Positions 11,617 through 22,803 of a DNA stretch of 64,000 bases are shown in pieces. How positions within the stretch are numbered: position 1 is the first letter of the stretch; each line of letters starts with the position of its first letter. The DNA is from Bathynomus jamesi (Eukaryota; Arthropoda; Malacostraca; Isopoda; Cirolanidae): NCBI GenBank assembly GCA_023014485.1, contig JAJOZX010000086.1, positions 2,186,501 through 2,250,500 of the forward strand, read 5' to 3'. Below the pieces are notes generated by a model that worked only from the letters and a program-made list of their open reading frames with translations, did not search any database and had not been told where the DNA came from. The translations under genes were made by a program, and so were the position numbers.

Positions 11617-12545
11617 CAGGGTGGGCGGAAAGTAGCTCCCTATTTTGGATTGGTAAAAAAATACGTATATTATCCATTTATTTCAGACGAAATAATATGA
11701 AAAGGTAGGCATACATGGTAGGTTTTCTCTAAAATTCAATGTGGGCTCCAACTCTTTCCACCAGCTTCTGGAGCCGCCCAGGAATGGGCGTCCACTGACT
11801 TTAGCAGGAACTCCGGCGGGATGGAGGACATGACTTCCCGAATTCGGTCCTCCAGTTCTTCCAATGTCCTCGGTTTGGTGCGGTAGACTTCTTCCTTTAC
11901 CCACCCCCAAAGAAAGAAGTCGCACGGTGTCAAGTCGGGGCTCCTGGCTGGCCATTGATGTGGACCACGACGACCCATCCAACGCCCAGGGAAGTGGGCA
12001 TCCAGCCACTCACGGACAACAAGAGCGAAGTGCGGAGGGGCGCCATCTTGCATAAATATCAGATCGTCGATGTTCTCCCATGTGCTGACAACCGGCCAGA
12101 CCTCGTTTCGCAACATAGCAAGGTACCGCTCAGCATTCATGGTGTTGCGCAGAAGGAACGGGCCCACAACCTGATCTGAGGTCATACCACACCACACCGT
12201 TACACTGAACCGATTCTGCCGTTTTTCAGCGGTAACCGTGCGACTTCTTTCTTTGGGGGTGGGTAAAGGAAGAAGTCTACCGCACCAAACCGAGGACATT
12301 GGAAGAACTGGAGGACCGAATTCGGGAAGTCATGTCCTCCATCCCGCCGGAGTTCCTGCTAAAGTCAGTGGACGCCATTCCTGGGCGGCTCCAGAAGCTG
12401 GTGGAAAGAGTTGGAGCCCACATTGAATTTTAGAGAAAACCTACCATGTATGCCTACCTTGTCATATTATTTTTTCTGAAATAAATGGATAATATACGTA
12501 TTTTTTTACCAATCCAAAATAGGGAGCTACTTTCCGCCCACCCTG
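11617..12545. mobile_element. Tc1/mariner DD41D element, snap-back rearranged
   Basis: CAGGGTGGGCGGAAAGTAGC ends lie in inverted orientation between TA dinucleotides. The outer 310 bp on each side (11,617-11,928 and 12,235-12,545) are near-perfect inverted copies. Each carries the same 3' end of the transposase gene, so the right half of the element has been replaced by an inverted copy of the left. The central 300 bp is single copy. Confidence 0.85.
11736..12299 (-). pseudogene. DD41D transposase fragment
   Basis: Cut-and-paste transposase C-terminal half. The second aspartate is in FMQDGAPPH and the third in SPDLTPCDF, with 41 residues between them, the DD41D spacing. The first catalytic aspartate and the N-terminal helix-turn-helix are missing. 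The apparent start lies in the inverted duplicate arm, so the first 22 or so residues (LLPLPTPKERSRTV) are antisense of the gene's own 3' end. The protein is inactive. Confidence 0.85.
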
Positions 12546-12928
12546 TATATATATTCGCTATGTGTATATATATAACATATATAAATATATATTATGTATA
12601 TAAGAATTGTAGTGTCTAACAATTAGCAAAGATTTCTTTAACGCCAACCGTGGCCTTATGGCCACATGATCTTGACAAACGAGCCTTGCAATCTGAAAGA
12701 TTATTTTGGTTTAAATAGGGAAAACCATAAAATAAAATTCCATAATAGACAACCTATCTGATTCGAAGACGTGTAAGAGCTAAAAAAATACAGCAGAAAG
12801 CCTTAAAAATAATTTTTGGCCAACTGTGTTTAGAGTGCACACCCTCTGATGCGCAACAGCTTAACTGGTGGTTATTGCCCTAGGCGCGTCAGTGCGTTCA
12901 GAGTTGTTGGTCAGTCGTTGTGACAAAG

Positions 12929-13916
12929 GAATGGAAAACGCACAAGTGAAAGCACAGTGTGTGCTATGATTTGCTGAATTTAATTCAGTTATCAGAGTAC
13001 GGAGAGCATTCCAGCGAACATATGGTAGAGATCCACGAAGTGGAGCAAGAAATTTAAAGATACAGGAAGTGTTTTACCTGACAAAACAACAGGTCGGCGG
13101 CGCACTTCAGAAGACAATGTTGAACGCATTAGGCAATCGTTTTTACACAGTTCAAAGAAGTCTGTAAGACTCCACAGTCAACAGTTGAATCTACCCAAAT
13201 CAACTGTACATGATGTGTTATACAAACGTTTAAAACTTCATGCTTACAAACTGCAACTTCTTCAAAAGGTTCATCCAAATGATAAAAAGAAACGTTTTGA
13301 ATTTGCTATTCATGTTCTGGATCAGATAGAATAAAATGAAGGTTTTCTAAGAAAAATTTGTTTTTCAAACGAAGCCACATTCCACACGAATGGTGTTGTT
13401 AATAGGCAAATTTGCAAAGTTTGGGGATCTGAAAATCCACACGAAGTCATTGAACACGGCCGTGATTCTCCAAAAGTTAATGTTTGGTGTGGCCTACTGC
13501 ATAACAAAGTCATAGAACCTTTGTCACGCAGACGACTTACCTTCACATGCTTTAGGAATTTGTCTTTCCACGGCTGGAAGAAGATGGCATTGTCTTTCAA
13601 CAAGATGGTGCACCACCTCATCTCACTAATGTTGTTCGCGCTGCACTGAATGAGAAGTTTCCATATCGCTGGATTGGGAGGGGAGGTCCGATCCCATGCC
13701 CTCCGAGTCACCAGATTTGACACCCCTCGACTTTTTCTTTTGAGGTTATATAAAAAATGTTGTATATGGACATACTGGAATGGTGTATAGTGTGGACAAC
13801 TTGAAAGAACGGATTATTGTAGCCATAGAAACCGTAACTCAAGAGATGCTGGTCATGTTTGGACTGAAATTGAATATCGGCTATACATATGTCGTGCCAC
13901 GAAAGGAGCCCATGTA
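12929..13916 (+). pseudogene. Tc1/mariner-like transposase, heavily decayed
   Basis: Starts at an ATG (MENAQVKAQCVL) and shows an N-terminal paired-like region. Several frames then give ENPHEVIEHG, a QQDGAPPH box near 13,595 and SPDLTPLDF near 13,710, followed by GYIKNVVYG. Many stops and frameshifts break it. The pattern is close to the DD41D-type copies nearby. The right terminal repeat ends at about 14,036 (TTTTCCGGACACCCTA). No matching left end is seen, so it is truncated. Confidence 0.75.
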
Positions 13917-14229
13917 GAAATTTACTAATAAAAACTGTAAGTGTTACTCTTCATTTTAGTATTAGTTCATTCCAATATTTTGCATGGGTGGTGTAGTATA
14001 GCCTCATGAAATGTGCATTACCTTTTCCGGACACCCTATATATATATATATATATAGGTAGGTAGTTGAGTTTGACTGTGATTAATACAGGTAAATTTGT
14101 GCTGTTTTGGGAAGGAAACACAAACTTAAGATGTATCTTGCTCTTGAAGAATCATGCACCTGGACTGCTAATAACTGGGAGTGTCTGCAGTACAAACTGC
14201 AATACAAACTAAGATTTGGTGCTGTAGGT

Positions 14230-14820
14230 CCCGGGTCACGCTTCTCTAGTGAACAAGCTCTTTTCTTTCATTATTTCCCTTTCTTTTTATTGCTCTTTCT
14301 TCTCTTCTCACTCTTTATTCTCGTTTTCTCAGTGTGTCTTATACGGACGCGGGCAGACGGGTAGCCGTGGCCGGCATTAAGATTTCGAACAGCAAAGCGA
14401 CCTGGATAAATTACACACTATTATTACTATTTACTGACTTTTTTTTATGCCGAAACATTTGAACAAACGGGGGAACACAAGTGAAGATCCATCATTAACA
14501 TTTTATCGCGGAGAGAAACAATTAAATATTTTAGACTCAATAACACGAACACCACCTAACTGGGACACACCCCTTCCGAGAACTGCCGTTAGGCCAACCT
14601 TCCTTCTCTCGGCCCATTTCAGGTGTTGCCAACTAGTATTTTACATTCTTAATTTCAAACAAAACATTTTTAGTTTCTTATTTACGTACAAACCATCATT
14701 AAATTTCTTATTAAACATTATCATCTTCTTTATTAAACAAAACATTATTAAATTCTTATTAAACATTATTATCTTTATTAAAAAATACAAATACACGACA
14801 CTTCATAATTCGTAACAATG
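14230..14820. repeat. Diverged copy of a P2-arm repeat
   Basis: Resembles 34,430-34,940 and, inverted, 39,640-40,150. Shared parts include a TTTATGCCGAAA..TTT.AACAAACGG segment, the GGTGTTGCCAACTAGTAT segment and a TTATTAAACATTATTATCTT run repeated near the end. No gene is seen. It shows that part of the P2 arm exists outside P2. Confidence 0.55.
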
Positions 14821-15172
14821 CTGTTTTGTCACGTTATTTCATCGTTACTTTCCACTCACTATTGTGCTTATTTGATGTAATTGAATTTTTTGACATTGCT
14901 CTTCTTGGTGCATTCCAGTACACACTATTCTTCATGAGGAACTGGGACACCAGCCAAACCTGATCATGTCCATTTTAGCGCCATTTTATTTTAATTAAAT
15001 TGACTGAATAACTTTATTAATAAAAAAATAATACATTGGTTTTATAATTTACAATGACATAAATAATTGTGAAGCTGGACTATTTATTTAATTTAATTTG
15101 GCCCTTATATTTATTCTAAAAAGAAATACAAAATCAACCTCAGCATGTTAAAGTATTACATACATATATATA

Positions 15173-15250
15173 CAGGGTGTTTCACAACCGGTCTGCCATA
15201 CTCGATATCACCCGCCCAAAGTATGGCAGACCGGTTGTGAAACACCCTCT
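15173..15250. mobile_element. Minimal Tc1/mariner-type hairpin, about 78 bp
   Basis: CAGGGTGTTTCACAACCGGT and the following CTGCCATAC face their exact reverse complement across about 20 bp, between TA dinucleotides. It is a miniature element reduced to its two ends. Confidence 0.8.
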
Positions 15251-15289
15251 ATAACTTCATTGAAGTGTTTTTTCTTGGGGAACCGTAAC

Positions 15290-15475
15290 TTAGTGAAGAA
15301 TAAGAGGACGAGGAGATGGTGCATGTTTATTTACAGACGTTTCAGAAATTTTAATTTCCATCATCAGTGCTAAACATTTAAAACCAAGTAAAATTTTTAA
15401 AACTAACTTCTGGGAAAGACTACGTAAACTAAATCTGTACACCATGGAAAGAAGAAGAGAGAGGTATACCATAAT
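15290..15475. pseudogene. Retroelement 3'-end debris
   Basis: Plus-strand 15,390-15,475 reads FWERLRKLNLYTMERRRERY, a segment typical of the C-terminus of some non-LTR retrotransposons. The adjacent minus strand (15,332-15,370) holds CTGATGATGGAAATT...GAAACGTC, resembling the 3' end of Penelope elements. The following 15,480-15,850 shows only A/T-rich sequence without a recognisable gene. Confidence 0.4.
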
Positions 15476-15850
15476 TTACCCCTCCCCCTTTTTTTACCCT
15501 CATATTTGCATAATTTAAATGGGAAAAAATTTTATTTCTTAAAAAGTACACATGTGAGTTTTTTTTTATCACTTAAACAAAATATTAAAAAATCAAGCAT
15601 GTGCTACCCTACTACCTCCATCACATGCCCCTCCTCCCTTTTTTACCTTTATATTTTCATATGTTTAATGTTGTTATTTGTTACATGATTGTTACAAGTT
15701 GTTTGTTTAATGCTTGATACTTTTATGTTTCAGATAAACAGAAATAATTTTTCAGATAAATAGAAATAATTTGCATTTGCTTTAATTATAATTTGAATTA
15801 TCATAAATTATAAATTACATATGATTTGATTTTACTTCTGAATATAAACT

Positions 15851-17119
15851 ATGACTACTAGAAGCAAGTCCTCAAATGCAGCCTTTGGATATCCTACGCA
15901 ATTCCCAGCAGCTATGACTCCTTCTAAAGCAGATGTTGTGAGACACTACCTTTTTGTGCGCCGTCGTGAAGAAGCTAAATCAAAAGGATCAGCAACTGCT
16001 AATGATTGTTACAGGGTTGTTGTAAAAGATATTGAAGACATTTGGATGAAATTTTCTTTTCCTACGATTAACAGCAAAGGTGTTAATCGTATTAATCGTG
16101 TTAATCTATTAGTCAGTCGACTAATAGAAGAAGCCTCAAAATTGAACAAGGTGCCGTTACATCGAAGAAATGAAAGTTTTGCCTTTAAAGTAGCTCAGTA
16201 TGATGAAATGTTTGATATATCTTCTTGTGCAGAGCCGGATTTAGAAGTGTGGAGGCCCTGGGCAGCCTCCATGTGGAGGCCCCCCTACCTTAGGGGAAGA
16301 CATAATTGAAGTCATCCATAAGATTCATAATATAATTAACATACATACACTTTCAAAACATCGTGCACTCTTGTGTCTGTCCATTCCACTCATTTCTGCA
16401 AAAAATGAAAGCCTCGGGTTACTCGGGTATTCCATTATAGTGAGAGTAGGCCTAAAAGAGTAATAAAAACAAAATAATAATCAGTACACAACAAATAGTA
16501 ATTGGTAAAAGTTTATGTACTACAGTGGTATTGGATGCGCGTGTTTTTTTGTTGATCATCTATCGGGTTTTTCTAGTTTCGGGTTTTTTCTATTTTGATA
16601 ATGGCTTGTCAATATGTGGAGGGCCCCAAGATGTGGAGCCCCATGGGCAGCTGCCCACTTTGCCCACTCCTAAATCCGGCCCTGTTCTTGTGAATGCTAT
16701 GATAAGGGAATTGATAGGAAATCTTGCAGGTGTAAGGATAAAATAACAATGGCAGAATGGGAGTCTTTTGTGGGTCAAAAACAAAGAAAACGCCAGTTAG
16801 GACCAATTAATCGCATAGCTAGTTCAACAAAGAGATCTTTAGCAAGAACCCAAGAAGCACAAAACCGTCAACTAAAAGTACATGAAGAAATGACTGAAGC
16901 CACCAATGTTTTACCATCGGAATTTATAGAAAATACCGAAGAAGACATGGATGTAGATTCAGAGAGTCAGGATGTAGATTATGAGGCCGATTTAGAATTG
17001 ACTGAGAATATTCAGAACAGGCACTCCTATAAAAACCTGGCATTAACAGCAGATCGTTATCGTGTAAGTTGTAGAGCTGCAGCTGCAATAGTCAATGCAG
17101 CTTTAAAACATATGGGGAT
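15851..17119 (+). pseudogene. TE-A: transposase-like protein, N-terminal half, split by a hAT MITE
   Basis: The frame starts at ATG 15,851 (MTTRSKSSNAAFGYP) and stays open to the 455-bp MITE at 16,230. It continues in the same frame after it, keeping one copy of the TTCTTGTG duplication, to 17,119. Its layout parallels TE-B and TE-C: an alpha-helical start, a Cys cluster (SCECYDKGIDRKSCRCKDK across the MITE), a basic then acidic linker, and an NLALTADRYRVSCRAAAAIV helix. It stops where TE-B begins, so the presumed catalytic part is lost. The function is inferred only from the family. It could also be a domesticated host gene. Confidence 0.6.
16230..16684. mobile_element. hAT-type MITE, 455 bp, TSD TTCTTGTG
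   Basis: Terminal repeats CAGAGCCGGATTTAG and CAGGGCCGGATTTAGGAGTG are in inverted orientation. An exact 8-bp duplication TTCTTGTG lies at 16,222-16,229 and 16,685-16,692. CAGRG ends with 8-bp duplications are the hAT signature. There is no transposase inside. It interrupts the TE-A reading frame. Confidence 0.9.
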
Positions 17120-20100
17120 TAGGGTGTCAATTTTGTCACCTTTTTTCAAATCAATTTTGGTAGTGAAAATATAGTGTCTTTTCATGTCAAAACTTGAAAT
17201 TGGCCAACCAAAATAAAATAAAATAACCCTTACCTACATCAATTTTACCTTAAAGTTTCAGAAATTGACTCTTTTACTAAATAATAGGCCATAAATTGAC
17301 TAACTATTCATCTGTCACAGAATTATCCCACTGATGGCATATGGAGTGTTTTCAAGGTCATATAGTTGTTGTACAATGTACAAGTCACAACATGAATAGA
17401 ACTGTCCCTCACTCTCAGTCCTCAGTTGCCTCTTAGATGTCATAGACGGTGGTTTGCTGTTATTGCTCTTGTACCTACTTCATAGTTATTCTACTAGACG
17501 AATACTACAGTTTAACTGTAAGTATGGATTATTGATTATTACAATTATTTATTGTTATCATATTCTTCTGTCTAATTATGTTGTAATCCCATGAAATATT
17601 TTTTTATTGAATTTTAGAACATCGAATGACTAAACTTTGAAACATCGTAATTGATATAAAATACTTAAACGTTTTTCTTTCTTTTCAGATATTCCTAAGA
17701 TGCCAAAATTGAAGACAAGAGGTTAGTCGTCATGCCACTTGAGCCTGTTAGTCGGTACAGGCAAGGAGCTTCCCGTATCAGAACTACCAACAGTGCGAGA
17801 CATGCTGAGACTAGGGTTACTCCTTCGTGAACAAAATACAAAGGATAGAAGGAACTACACAGAGAAAGAGCTCATAAGAGACATGATTCCCCCTCTTCTG
17901 CATCAGTGGAAAAAAAGCTAATGTGTTATTCAAACCACCTGTACTCAATCAGTATAGAACTATTGAGCTAAAATTAACAAAGCTGTGGCACAAAGCAGTT
18001 GAGACATCACTTGGTAAAGGAAAACTAGCAAAGAAAAATAAATTTCTGCACACACTTGATACTCTTCTTGACATTTTTAACTGCCAGTGTCCCATAGAGT
18101 TGTGTTCTGAAGCCAATTGTTCCCCCTCATGCAGAAGAGAACCTCACCCTCACATTGATTGTCGCTGTCCTCGCGAGAAGAAGATCCCTGTTTTGGAGCT
18201 GACTTTCATAAAGCCGCAGAGAACAAAGGCAGGAGGCCAAGGAAGTATGCAGATTGGTTCGGCAGATTATTCAGAAACCAAAAAACAGATTGTTATTGCT
18301 AAGAAAAAATAGAAAATCCGAGAGAGGGAAGAAAGGAAGAAAAAGAAGAGTGAAGAAGCCACTCAAAGAGATGAAGAGCTATATCAAGAGCTTTCTCACT
18401 TCTTTGATAGCTCTTCAGATGAACAGAAAGAAGCAACATCAGATGATAGCTCCAAAATGCCATCTGAACCTTCGCCGAAGAGAATGAAATACAACACTAA
18501 AGACATCTCAAACATTGCCCTTGCCAGTATTCGCCACCATACGGAGCTACGAGAGACTGCAGCGATTGTCACTGCCGCTTGGATAGATGCAGGCCTCATC
18601 AGCCGAGAGGATACATCCTTAGTGATAGATCATAGTAACATAAGAAGAGCACAAGAAAAAATAATGAAGGAAATATCTGATCAGCATGAAAAAGATTTGA
18701 AGGAGGAAGGTCTCTCTTGCCTTTTGTTTGATGGAAGAAGAGATGACACAAAAGTTCTCCTAGAGGTAGAGGGAATGGACAGAAAGTTTCCCGGTCTCAT
18801 CAAAGAAGAACACTACTCTGTGTGTTCCGAACCTGGTGGCCGCTATTTGTTTCACTTTGTTCCTGAAGCAGAAGTAGAAGGCAAGAAACATGCAGAGGCA
18901 ATTGCTGATCAAATAATATGTTGGCTTCAAGAAAGAAGACTTGACAGTTCACTGCAGGCCGTTGGTGGAGACTCAACTGCGGTGAACACTGGATGGCAGG
19001 GCGGTGTTATGACGCATTTAGAGAAAAAACTTGGAAGAAGGCTTGTTTGGATTGTATGTGATTTGCACACAGGGGAACTACCTCTTCATCTCATCGAGGA
19101 ACTTGATGGTCCTACAAAGAAGAACAACAAGTGATCAGGCCCACTTGGCAACATGCTAGATGAAGCAACGGAATTAGAAATAAATATAAAATTTCCAAAG
19201 GTCGAAGTAGGCCCTCCCCTTCCAGTGTTGTCTGAAGAAGTTATCAAAGACCTCAGCACGGATCAATCTTACGCTTATGGTATTGTTCAAGCAATCAGAT
19301 CAGGAGAGTTGCCTCAAAATCTGGCTCTCTTGGAGATTGGACCCGTAAGTCACACTTAGTCACAGTCGTTGGTTAACTACAGCGATTCGTTTCTGCAGGG
19401 TTTGGGTTTCCAAACATGCACTGAAGGGCAAAATGCTACAGAATTTGATGTTGATTGTTGAATTTATTATTGGGTTTTGTCTTCCTCACTAGTTCAATGT
19501 AAAACTTAATCCAATGTGGATGGAGGTGCCCAACCACATCTTGTTTCAATTACAGCTACTGAGAACCCAAAGGAAAGTAGTGGTGGACATCGTGTTACCT
19601 GTGGTGAGAAGGTCCGCTTGGTATCCTAGGCCAGAGGCAGTTTTGCAAGCAATACTCTGCAGCCAATGTACCAAAGAGCGAACTGAGGCTGTGGAAATCA
19701 TTCTAAAGCTTAGAGGAACATCACTAGATGATGACCAGCTGGGAGACTGCTCTGTTCAGACAAGGAAGGTACCTCCGATAAACGTCAATGCCACGAAATT
19801 GTCAGAATTAGTTAACTTGAGTTCGGAAGTTTTGGAGCCACCACTGACAACATGTATAACAAACAAAGATTTAACACAACTTAAAGAGGCCCCACTGCAA
19901 GTGCCAAAGTGGCCTTCTCACACTCAGAGTGGAGAGATGTGTGAAAATGGTCACAGAAGCAGCTAGTCAAGTTTACAGTCACGAGAGGCGAGAAGGCTAC
20001 ATCAAAGCGCAAGTAGCAAGCCGAATGCTGATGTCAAGGAACCGCAGCAAAAAGGACATGACTGCATTCGTTACTTTCAAATAAAGACTCTGAATTATAT

Positions 20101-20298
20101 CTTATTGCCACTTTAAATGTTGATAGGATGTTTGCTCACATTTGTTATTTTGTTACGAATTTACGGAAAAATGGAATTTTTGAATTAAAATTGATGTAGG
20201 TAGAAGTTATTTTTTATTGTTTTTGAAGCAAGGATATTATTTTGTATGCCACATGATTTTCAATTTAGTCATTTCACCCCCAAAATTGACACACCGTA
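17120..20298 (+). mobile_element. TE-B: DNA transposon of the TAGGGTGTGTC family
   Basis: Left end TAGGGTGTCAATTTTG; right end, inverted, TACGGTGTGTCAATTTTG. The same ends, better preserved, define TE-C (55,271-58,302). No target duplication is found: the left flank is TE-A coding sequence and the right flank is LINE reverse transcriptase. A rearrangement through TE-B is likely. Confidence 0.7.
17701..20084 (+). pseudogene. TE-B transposase-like gene, broken
   Basis: Several frames line up end to end with the TE-C protein: an ELPTVRDMLRLGLLLREQ start, a CQC...C...C....DCRCPREKK cysteine cluster (about 18,080-18,180), the LLFDGRRDDTK box (about 18,720), GGDSTAVNTGWQGG (about 18,965-19,005), LVWIVCDLHTGELPL (about 19,045-19,090) and LALLEIGPVSH (about 19,320-19,355). 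Stops or shifts occur near 17,920, 18,310, 19,132 and 19,357. Conserved aspartates and the final E suggest an RNase H-like DDE transposase, by inference only. The closing part, to ...AFVTFK, has no known domain. Confidence 0.65.
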
Positions 20299-21738
20299 TT
20301 GTGGTACTGAGCTGTGTACTTCCGATTCTGATGATGATATACCTTGAATTTTGACGACCTGTAGACGTTCTCTGAGGAAGTTGTAGATCCATTTTTTCAC
20401 TTTACCTGTTATTCACATATATTTCATTTCATGTGCTATTATACCATGATCATATTTGTCGAAAGCTTTAGCAAAATCTGTAGTTGTCATTGCCATCCAG
20501 CGCATCAAGGATATTGTTATAGTGTTCTACTAGTTGTGATAGGCATGATCTACCTGATCGAAATCCGTGCTGATTTTCGTTGAATCTTTCCAGTGTCTCC
20601 AAGAAATCGTAGATTTTCTCCCTAACTATTCTTTCAAATACTTTGGTAAGGTGGGACGTCAATGACACTGGTCTATATTTCTTTGCTTGAGATCTATCCC
20701 CCTTCTTTATATATAGGGACAATGTTTGCTCTTTCCAAGATGCTCGGTATTTCCACAATGTCTAGGGGTCTTCTCCATATCCAGTATAAAGGTGTCGCTA
20801 TTTCAATTTACAGTTTTTAATCAATAATGCGTTCCAATTGTCCGGACCTGCAGCTGAATGTGGTTTCATTTGTCTTATAGCTCTCGCTACATCTTCTTGG
20901 GTAAAATCAAAGTCTGTCATACACTCTCCTTGCAATTTTTCTTCAAAGAATGCATGTATGTCAGGTATCGCTTTATCGCATTTTGGGGTACTAAAAACTG
21001 ATTCATACTGGGCTCTCAATGTTTCAGATATTTCTTTTGGATCGTCTCTTAGTTCATTATTTCTCTTCCTTAAGGGCCCAATAGCAGCGCGCGTTTTTGT
21101 TTTCCTTTTCGCATAGCTCTAGAAGTAATTTGGATTTTCCTTTATTGCTTCTACCGTCTTTTCCTCTTCCCTCATGGTGCTTAATCAGGGCTTGTATTTC
21201 CCTATTGATACCCTCCAGTTTGCAGTAGGTTAACTTCGCCTCCACTCTCTTTCATTTACAGAATATTCTTCTCTTTTGCCTCTCTAGCCAGCTCCTCTTT
21301 CCTTTTGGCTGTAATTTCGGAGCATATTTTTCTAAAATTCTCAGCGTCTCTTCCTCCAAGGTTGTTTGAATTTCTTCAGTTGTTTTATTCTCTAAAACTG
21401 TTCTCCACTCTATTTGGGCCATGTGCGACCTGATTGCTTCCCAATTTATAGCCTTGGAGTTTAAGTTAAAGGCCCCAAATTTGCTTCTTTCCTCAATATG
21501 TGGACTGGCTCTTAATGTTATCGTCATATTTGTTGATATCGCGATTAAGTTGTGGTCTGAGATAATGGTTAGGGTTATTTTTATATCAGCAATCAAGTTC
21601 GTGTTATTCGTGAATGCTAGATCAAGGCAGTTATTTTTTCTGGTATTTTCTGTTATCTCCTGTGTCAACAAAAGCTCATTTGTGAGAGCCATCAACATTT
21701 TTGCTTGCTCCTGGTCTTCTCTTGTCCTGGTGTGTATA
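20299..21738 (-). pseudogene. LINE, endonuclease end and RT part (continues at 25,925-26,580)
   Basis: Minus-strand coding for the end of an endonuclease domain (ISDHNLI, about 21,560), a charged linker, and the RT start (KPHSAAGPDNW at about 20,850; KKYRPVSLTSHLTKVFERIV at about 20,650; FNENQHGFRSGRSC at about 20,570; then DKYDHG and VVKIQG). It ends at TE-B with VHSSVPQ, just before the catalytic GTVLGP-type box expected in this family. Small shifts are present (near 20,815 and 21,250). It joins the N-terminal endonuclease at 25,925 once the intervening 4.2 kb is set aside. Confidence 0.8.
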
Positions 21739-21740
21739 TA

Positions 21741-22721
21741 CAGGGTGTCCCCAAAAAAAACTATATACTCTTTATAGCATCATATATTTTATAATTAAAA
21801 AAACCAAACAATATATTGTTATAGCAATTGCCAATGAAAGGTAAATTAGTAATCTAAGTGATCAAAATGTTATAGCGAGTTGTTTGCATATAAAATTTAA
21901 TTAACTACGCCAAGTGCTCAAAATGTCCTCCGGCGGCATGAATTCACTTTTGAATGCGTCGACTAACTTATTCGCAGACATGGACTAATGTGGATGCTGT
22001 GATGGTCCCGAACTTTTCCCTAATTGCATCCTTAAGGTGTTCGACTGTTGCAGGTCTTGTACCATAAACTGCATCCTTCAGGTAGCCCCACAAGTAAAAA
22101 TCAAGTGGAGTCAAGTCCGGTGAACGTGGAGGATACTCAACGCTTCCTCTTCGTCCTATCCAACGGTTAGGCAACGTTTCATCGAGGTACCTTCTGACAT
22201 CACAATGATAATGAGGGGGGGCTCCATCTTGTTGAAAGTAAAAGTCGTCGTTTCCAAACAACTTCCGAACTGCAGGTATAATTTCTATCCGCACCATGTC
22301 GAGATATGCGGCACCGGTAACTGTCCCATTAAAGAAAAATGGTCCAACCAAACCCCTGGATGATAAACCACACCATGCTGTTAATCCTGGTAAATTAACA
22401 TGTTTATTCACATAAACGTGTGGATTATCAAGTGACCAGTACCTGCAGTTGTGTCGATTTACTGTGCCATTCAGCTTGAAGGTAGCTTCATCAGACCACA
22501 CGATTTTGTTGTATTGAAAGTGCATTCATGCCGCCAGAGAACATTTTGAGCACTTGGCGTAGTTAATTAAATTTTATATGCAAACAACTCGCTAAACATT
22601 TTGATCACTTAGATTACTAATTTACCTTTCATTGGCAATTGCTATAACAATATATTGTTTGGTTTTTTTTTTTTAATTATAAAATATATGATGCTATAAA
22701 GAGTATAGTTTTTTTGGGGAC

Positions 22722-22727
<6 letters not shown>
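21741..22727. mobile_element. Tc1/mariner DD41D element with about 205-bp terminal repeats
   Basis: CAGGGTGTCCCC ends (one mutated to TAGGGTG) lie between TA dinucleotides. The terminal repeats are long and nearly identical (21,741-21,950 and 22,525-22,727) and run straight into the transposase catalytic domain. The region encoding the DNA-binding domain is gone. Confidence 0.85.
21968..22525 (-). pseudogene. DD41D transposase, catalytic domain only
   Basis: Would cut and rejoin the element at TA. All three acidic residues are present: [17 protein letters not shown] and SPDLTPLDF, with 41 residues between the last two. The frame is open for 185 residues, but the paired-like DNA-binding N-terminus (about 130 residues) is missing. 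The first residues (MHFQYNK) come directly from the junction with the terminal repeat. It is an internally deleted derivative and unlikely to act alone. It may have been mobilised by a full-length relative. Confidence 0.85.
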
Positions 22728-22752
<25 letters not shown>

Positions 22753-22778
22753 CTATAATATATATATATATTATATAT

Positions 22779-22803
22779 GGGAATGAACTCAGAAGGATCA
22801 TAT
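22779..22803. repeat. Orphan terminal motif of the 35.2-kb palindrome family
   Basis: GGGAATGAACTCAGAAGGAT within (TA)n, close to the terminus at 35,231. Confidence 0.55.

Noticed and set aside
13322..13723. 133-residue minus-strand frame
   Set aside because: It is antisense to the decayed plus-strand transposase, whose QQDGAPPH and SPDLTPLDF boxes define the real strand.
17120..20298. hAT element
   Set aside because: Ends are TAGGGTG rather than CAGRG, and the related TE-C makes a 9-bp duplication. The SRW motif alone is not enough.
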